A stretch of 30,927 nt of DNA from CAYHDN01 sp964355425 (lineage in GTDB: Bacteria; Patescibacteriota; UBA1384; XYA2-FULL-43-10; CAINNR01), in NCBI GenBank assembly GCA_964355425.1, contig CAYHDN010000002.1, positions 1 through 30,927 on the forward strand, written 5' to 3'. The notes below the pieces were generated by a model. That model searched no databases. It saw nothing but the letters and a program-made list of their open reading frames with translations, and had not been told where the DNA came from. How positions within the stretch are numbered: position 1 is the stretch's first letter; each line of letters starts with the position of its first letter. The translations under genes were made by a program, and so were the position numbers. Shown one piece after another: positions 28,911 to 30,927 of this stretch.

Positions 28911-30346
28911 AACTTCGCTACTTCTGCTTTGAATTTTTCTCCCCTGTCTTTGTAATTTTTGAACATGTCAAAACTAGCGCAAGCCGGAGAAAATAAAACA
29001 ATACTGCCCTTTGTCGCTAAATTTAATGCTTGATCAATTATCAATTTAATATCCCTTTCGCCTTCAATAATTTTTGCATCGATATTAGCCTCCTCTAGCG
29101 ATTTCCTGATTCTTGGGCTCTCTACACCAATGAGGATAATATTGTTAACGGTTGATTTTTGAATTTCTTTCGCCAGTTTATGAAATTGCGCCCCTTTTTT
29201 GCTACCACCAAGAATTATTGTGATCGGTTCGGAAAATGATCTTATTGCTGCAATCGTCGGCGTCGGATTTGTCGAGAATGAATCGTTGTAAAATTTGACA
29301 TCGCTGACCTCTCTTACAAATTCTAAACGATGCTCTAGCCCGCCAAAATTGATTACCGCTTGATGGATATCATTTATTGGAACTTCAAGAATTTCACCTA
29401 CAATTGTGGCAGCGGCAATGTTTTCTAAATTATGACGACCAATAAGTTTAATTTCATTTTGACCACAAATCTTTTTTTCACCGTTTATGGTCAATATCAC
29501 GTCTCCGGACAAATTAACGTATGCACCATTAGTTTTTTCATGAGACGAAAAGAAGTATTTTTTTGCCTTACCATACTCCTTCAGCTTGTAGCACTCGGGA
29601 TAATCTTGGTTTAGAATTGCATAATCATTCTCATTCTGATATTTGAGAACAGTTTGTTTGGTTGCTCGATATTCCTCTAAGGTCTGATGATAATCCAAGT
29701 GGTCATCAGTTAGGTTAGTAACGACTGTGATATGTGGTGAGCGGCTAAGATCTTGAATCTGAAAACTGGAAAGTTCAAAAACCACTAAATCATTTGGTTT
29801 AACTTCTTCGATAATATCAAACGAGGCAATGCCAATATTCCCGATTAGATAAACGTTGCCATAGCTTTGAACTTTAAGCTTTCCGCCTTGGCTTCGCCCC
29901 GGCGAGACGGGTGAGCTTTGAGCTTTCTTTAATATTGAAAATATTAAAGAGGCGGTTGTTCCCTTCCCCTTTGTTCCAGTGATACCGATGATTTTGGCCG
30001 GACACCAATCAAGGAACAACTTTGTTGATGAGGTAATTTCTGATCCAGACAACTTTGCCTGCCCGCCAGTACCAGGCTTCGGCAGGCGGGCCGCTTGGAT
30101 TTCCGGCGTTAAGCAGGGAATCCCCGGCGAACGGATAATAAAATTATAATCGGCAAGATTTGATAAATAGTCATCGCCGGTCCTTATCTTTAGATTTTGT
30201 GCTTTGATTAATTCCTGGCCATCGTCAGTTAATTCTTCAACCGGCGCTTTGTCTAATATCTCAAAGTCAATTTTATGCTTCAGCAAAAATTTGGCGACTG
30301 AAATATTTTCGACGCCAAACCCAAGAAGCGCGATTTTTTTTCCCAT
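28907..30346 (-). CDS. murD: UDP-N-acetylmuramoylalanine--D-glutamate ligase, with two in-frame palindromic insertions
   Basis: 479 residues from the ATG at 30346, which has AGGA upstream; the ATG at 30364 would leave almost no leader. Rossmann N domain (LLGFGVENIS), P-loop GTKGKGTT (124-131), central domain with NLTDDHLDYH, C-terminal domain with GGLEHRLEFV, YNDSFSTNPT and GGSKKG. It adds D-glutamate to UDP-MurNAc-L-Ala using ATP. Two loops are foreign: about residues 87-97 (RLPKPGTGGQA) and 143-159 (QSSPVSPGRSQGGKLKV), each encoded by a GC-rich palindromic element (30057-30091 and 29863-29921). Both lie next to normal structural segments and keep the frame. First gene of the operon, with a promoter at 30371-30399. 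Confidence 0.94.
   Translation of the reverse strand: MGKKIALLGFGVENISVAKFLLKHKIDFEILDKAPVEELTDDGQELIKAQNLKIRTGDDYLSNLADYNFIIRSPGIPCLTPEIQAARLPKPGTGGQAKLSGSEITSSTKLFLDWCPAKIIGITGTKGKGTTASLIFSILKKAQSSPVSPGRSQGGKLKVQSYGNVYLIGNIGIASFDIIEEVKPNDLVVFELSSFQIQDLSRSPHITVVTNLTDDHLDYHQTLEEYRATKQTVLKYQNENDYAILNQDYPECYKLKEYGKAKKYFFSSHEKTNGAYVNLSGDVILTINGEKKICGQNEIKLIGRHNLENIAAATIVGEILEVPINDIHQAVINFGGLEHRLEFVREVSDVKFYNDSFSTNPTPTIAAIRSFSEPITIILGGSKKGAQFHKLAKEIQKSTVNNIILIGVESPRIRKSLEEANIDAKIIEGERDIKLIIDQALNLATKGSIVLFSPACASFDMFKNYKDRGEKFKAEVAKL
29863..29921. repeat. 51-bp element with 8-bp direct repeats, in frame in murD
   Basis: AGCTTTGA occurs at 29863-29870 and again at 29914-29921, a period of 51 bases or 17 codons. 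Between them is a GC-rich core containing CTTCGCC-CC-GGCGAG. Deleting one period would join KKAQS directly to YGNVYLIGN, restoring a normal-length MurD loop. A perfect CTTTAATATT-GAA-AATATTAAAG hairpin lies just beyond (29926-29948). Confidence 0.65.
30057..30091. repeat. REP-like palindrome in frame in murD
   Basis: GCCTGCC (30057-30063) pairs with GGCAGGC (30081-30087), or in register GCCCGCC (30061-30067) with GGCGGGC (30085-30091). Same family as the palindrome halves around tRNA-Thr (2812-2828, 2905-2925). It encodes part of the loop RLPKPGTGGQA. Confidence 0.7.
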
Positions 30347-30370
30347 AAATCGTCCTAAATCCATACACTC

Positions 30371-30399
30371 ATCTTAGCAAAAAATGCCAGTTTGATAAA
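30371..30399 (-). promoter_or_regulatory. Promoter of the murD-ftsQ operon
   Basis: On the minus strand TTTATC (30399-30394), 17-base spacer, then TAAGAT (30376-30371) preceded by TGC, making an extended -10. The start near 30364 leaves about 18 bases of leader with an AGGA site before the ATG at 30346. Confidence 0.6.
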
Positions 30400-30400
30400 G

Positions 30401-30426
30401 AAAAAAGCCAGCGATACTTCACTGGC
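30401..30426 (-). terminator. Intrinsic terminator of the 131-aa orphan gene
   Basis: On the minus strand GCCAG (30426-30422) and CTGGC (30411-30407) surround a ten-base loop, followed by TTTTTT. It separates the orphan gene from the murD promoter. Confidence 0.8.
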
Positions 30427-30457
30427 AACGGACAAGATCCCATGTGACACCAGGACA

Positions 30458-30853
30458 TCAGGCTGGAACCGGCTGCGCTTGCAGTTCGAAGTCAGCCGCC
30501 GGGAAACGGCGCAGCCCACTGTCACGATGTTCCTTGAACTGAAGCCACCACTTCCCATCAGTCCACCACACTCGCTGGACTTCGACCTCAACACCTGGAT
30601 CGACGAAATTGTTGCCGTCATCCCTCCAATAGCGCGAGGATCTGCAAACGCAGTAAACCTTGTCGCCTAGGCGGAATGGCGGTTTCTGATCGTCTAGCCT
30701 GCTCTTGACCACGCCTATGAAGTAGCGAGCTTCCTCGGCGTGAACGCTAGCCATGACATCAATCACATATCCGGAACCAGAAACACCGGACTTGCCGCAA
30801 GCCCTAGCTAGTTCATCGACTAGCTTGTCATTCGACATCTCGTACGCCCACAT
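30458..30853 (-). CDS. Orphan protein (131 aa), GC-rich, aromatic C-terminal half
   Basis: I do not recognise this protein. The ATG at 30853 has AGGGAGGT about ten bases upstream. Residues 1-60 look helical (VDELARACGKSG, HAEEARYFIGVVKSRL); from about 60 the sequence suggests a small beta barrel (FRLGDKVYCVCRSSRYW, VEVEVQRVWWTDGKWWLQFKE) with many Trp and Tyr, of SH3-like character. No signal peptide or membrane segment. Base composition is markedly more GC-rich than the adjoining murD, and the gene is a self-contained unit with its own terminator (30401-30426). This resembles the 69-aa cassette at 5833: a small, GC-rich orphan with strong signals. Possible recent acquisition; function unknown. 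Confidence 0.7.
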   Translation of the reverse strand: MWAYEMSNDKLVDELARACGKSGVSGSGYVIDVMASVHAEEARYFIGVVKSRLDDQKPPFRLGDKVYCVCRSSRYWRDDGNNFVDPGVEVEVQRVWWTDGKWWLQFKEHRDSGLRRFPAADFELQAQPVPA

Positions 30854-30927
30854 CTGTATGACCTCCCTGCATCCTAGATTCGCATTTGAAATAGAACACT
30901 TGTAAGATAAATAGGAATAAATTTTTA

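Overview
The window looks like chromosomal DNA of a small-genome bacterium, most likely a member of the Candidate Phyla Radiation (Patescibacteria). This is inferred from gene content and style: roughly 40% GC or lower, tightly packed genes with 1-11 base overlaps, a very short (52 aa) zinc-ribbon bL28, a PSP1-TPR-HolB string, short leaders or none, and a wall/division block murD-ftsW-murG-murC-murB-ftsQ. TGA is used as a normal stop (for example at the ends of the TPR and M50 genes), which argues against the UGA-glycine lineages (Gracilibacteria, Absconditabacteria). I cannot assign a class or species.

Layout. 1-2.5 kb: left-edge accessory region with two small divergent genes (one cut by the window edge), a large serine recombinase whose ribosome binding site sits in a hairpin, a promoter-driven structured small RNA (or attachment site), and a NYN-domain nuclease. 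2.5-3.0 kb: tRNA island with tRNA-Tyr and an intact tRNA-Thr that lies between two halves of a GC-rich palindrome, inside the anticodon loop of a second, scrambled tRNA-Thr. 3.0-5.2 kb: holB-PSP1-TPR operon. 5.3-8.2 kb: zinc-ribbon gene, a GC-rich orphan cassette, an M50 site-2 protease, rpmB, a MITE-like element with a 7-bp target duplication, tRNA-Pro and a PHP-domain gene. 8.2-8.95 kb: a REP-associated tyrosine transposase (RAYT) bounded by perfect 17-bp inverted repeats. 9.0-12.3 kb: two membrane-anchored beta-propeller proteins. 12.3-15.2 kb: tyrS-argS. 15.3-18.1 kb: class A penicillin-binding protein with Ig-like and FN3 tails. 18.3-19.7 kb: an orphan gene and a PaaX/Cas2-like regulator between two nearly identical 40-bp dyads. 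19.7-22.7 kb: recJ-radA. 22.8-23.5 kb: a small alanine/glycine-rich amphipathic protein and a run of hairpins. 23.5-30.35 kb: the murein/division operon. 30.4-30.9 kb: another GC-rich orphan cassette.

How it fits together. The right-hand operon supplies the cytoplasmic steps of peptidoglycan synthesis (MurB, MurC, MurD), lipid II formation (MurG), the SEDS polymerase (FtsW) and the divisome scaffold (FtsQ); the class A PBP at 15.3 kb polymerises and cross-links the product. recJ-radA and holB serve recombination and replication; tyrS, argS, rpmB and the tRNAs serve translation.

The most unusual content is repeat biology and regulation: (i) palindromic elements inserted in frame inside murB (57 bp, 19 codons) and twice inside murD (one a 51-bp unit between 8-bp direct repeats), resembling the gene-invading palindromic elements of Rickettsia; (ii) the same GC-rich palindrome splitting a tRNA-Thr and surrounding another; (iii) a RAYT transposase in the same window, a class known to be tied to REP palindromes; (iv) a 40-bp concentric dyad with an ACGATCGT-type core occurring on both sides of a PaaX/Cas2-like gene and again, with different outer arms, near 6.13 kb. 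All functional statements are read from sequence alone; no database search was possible.
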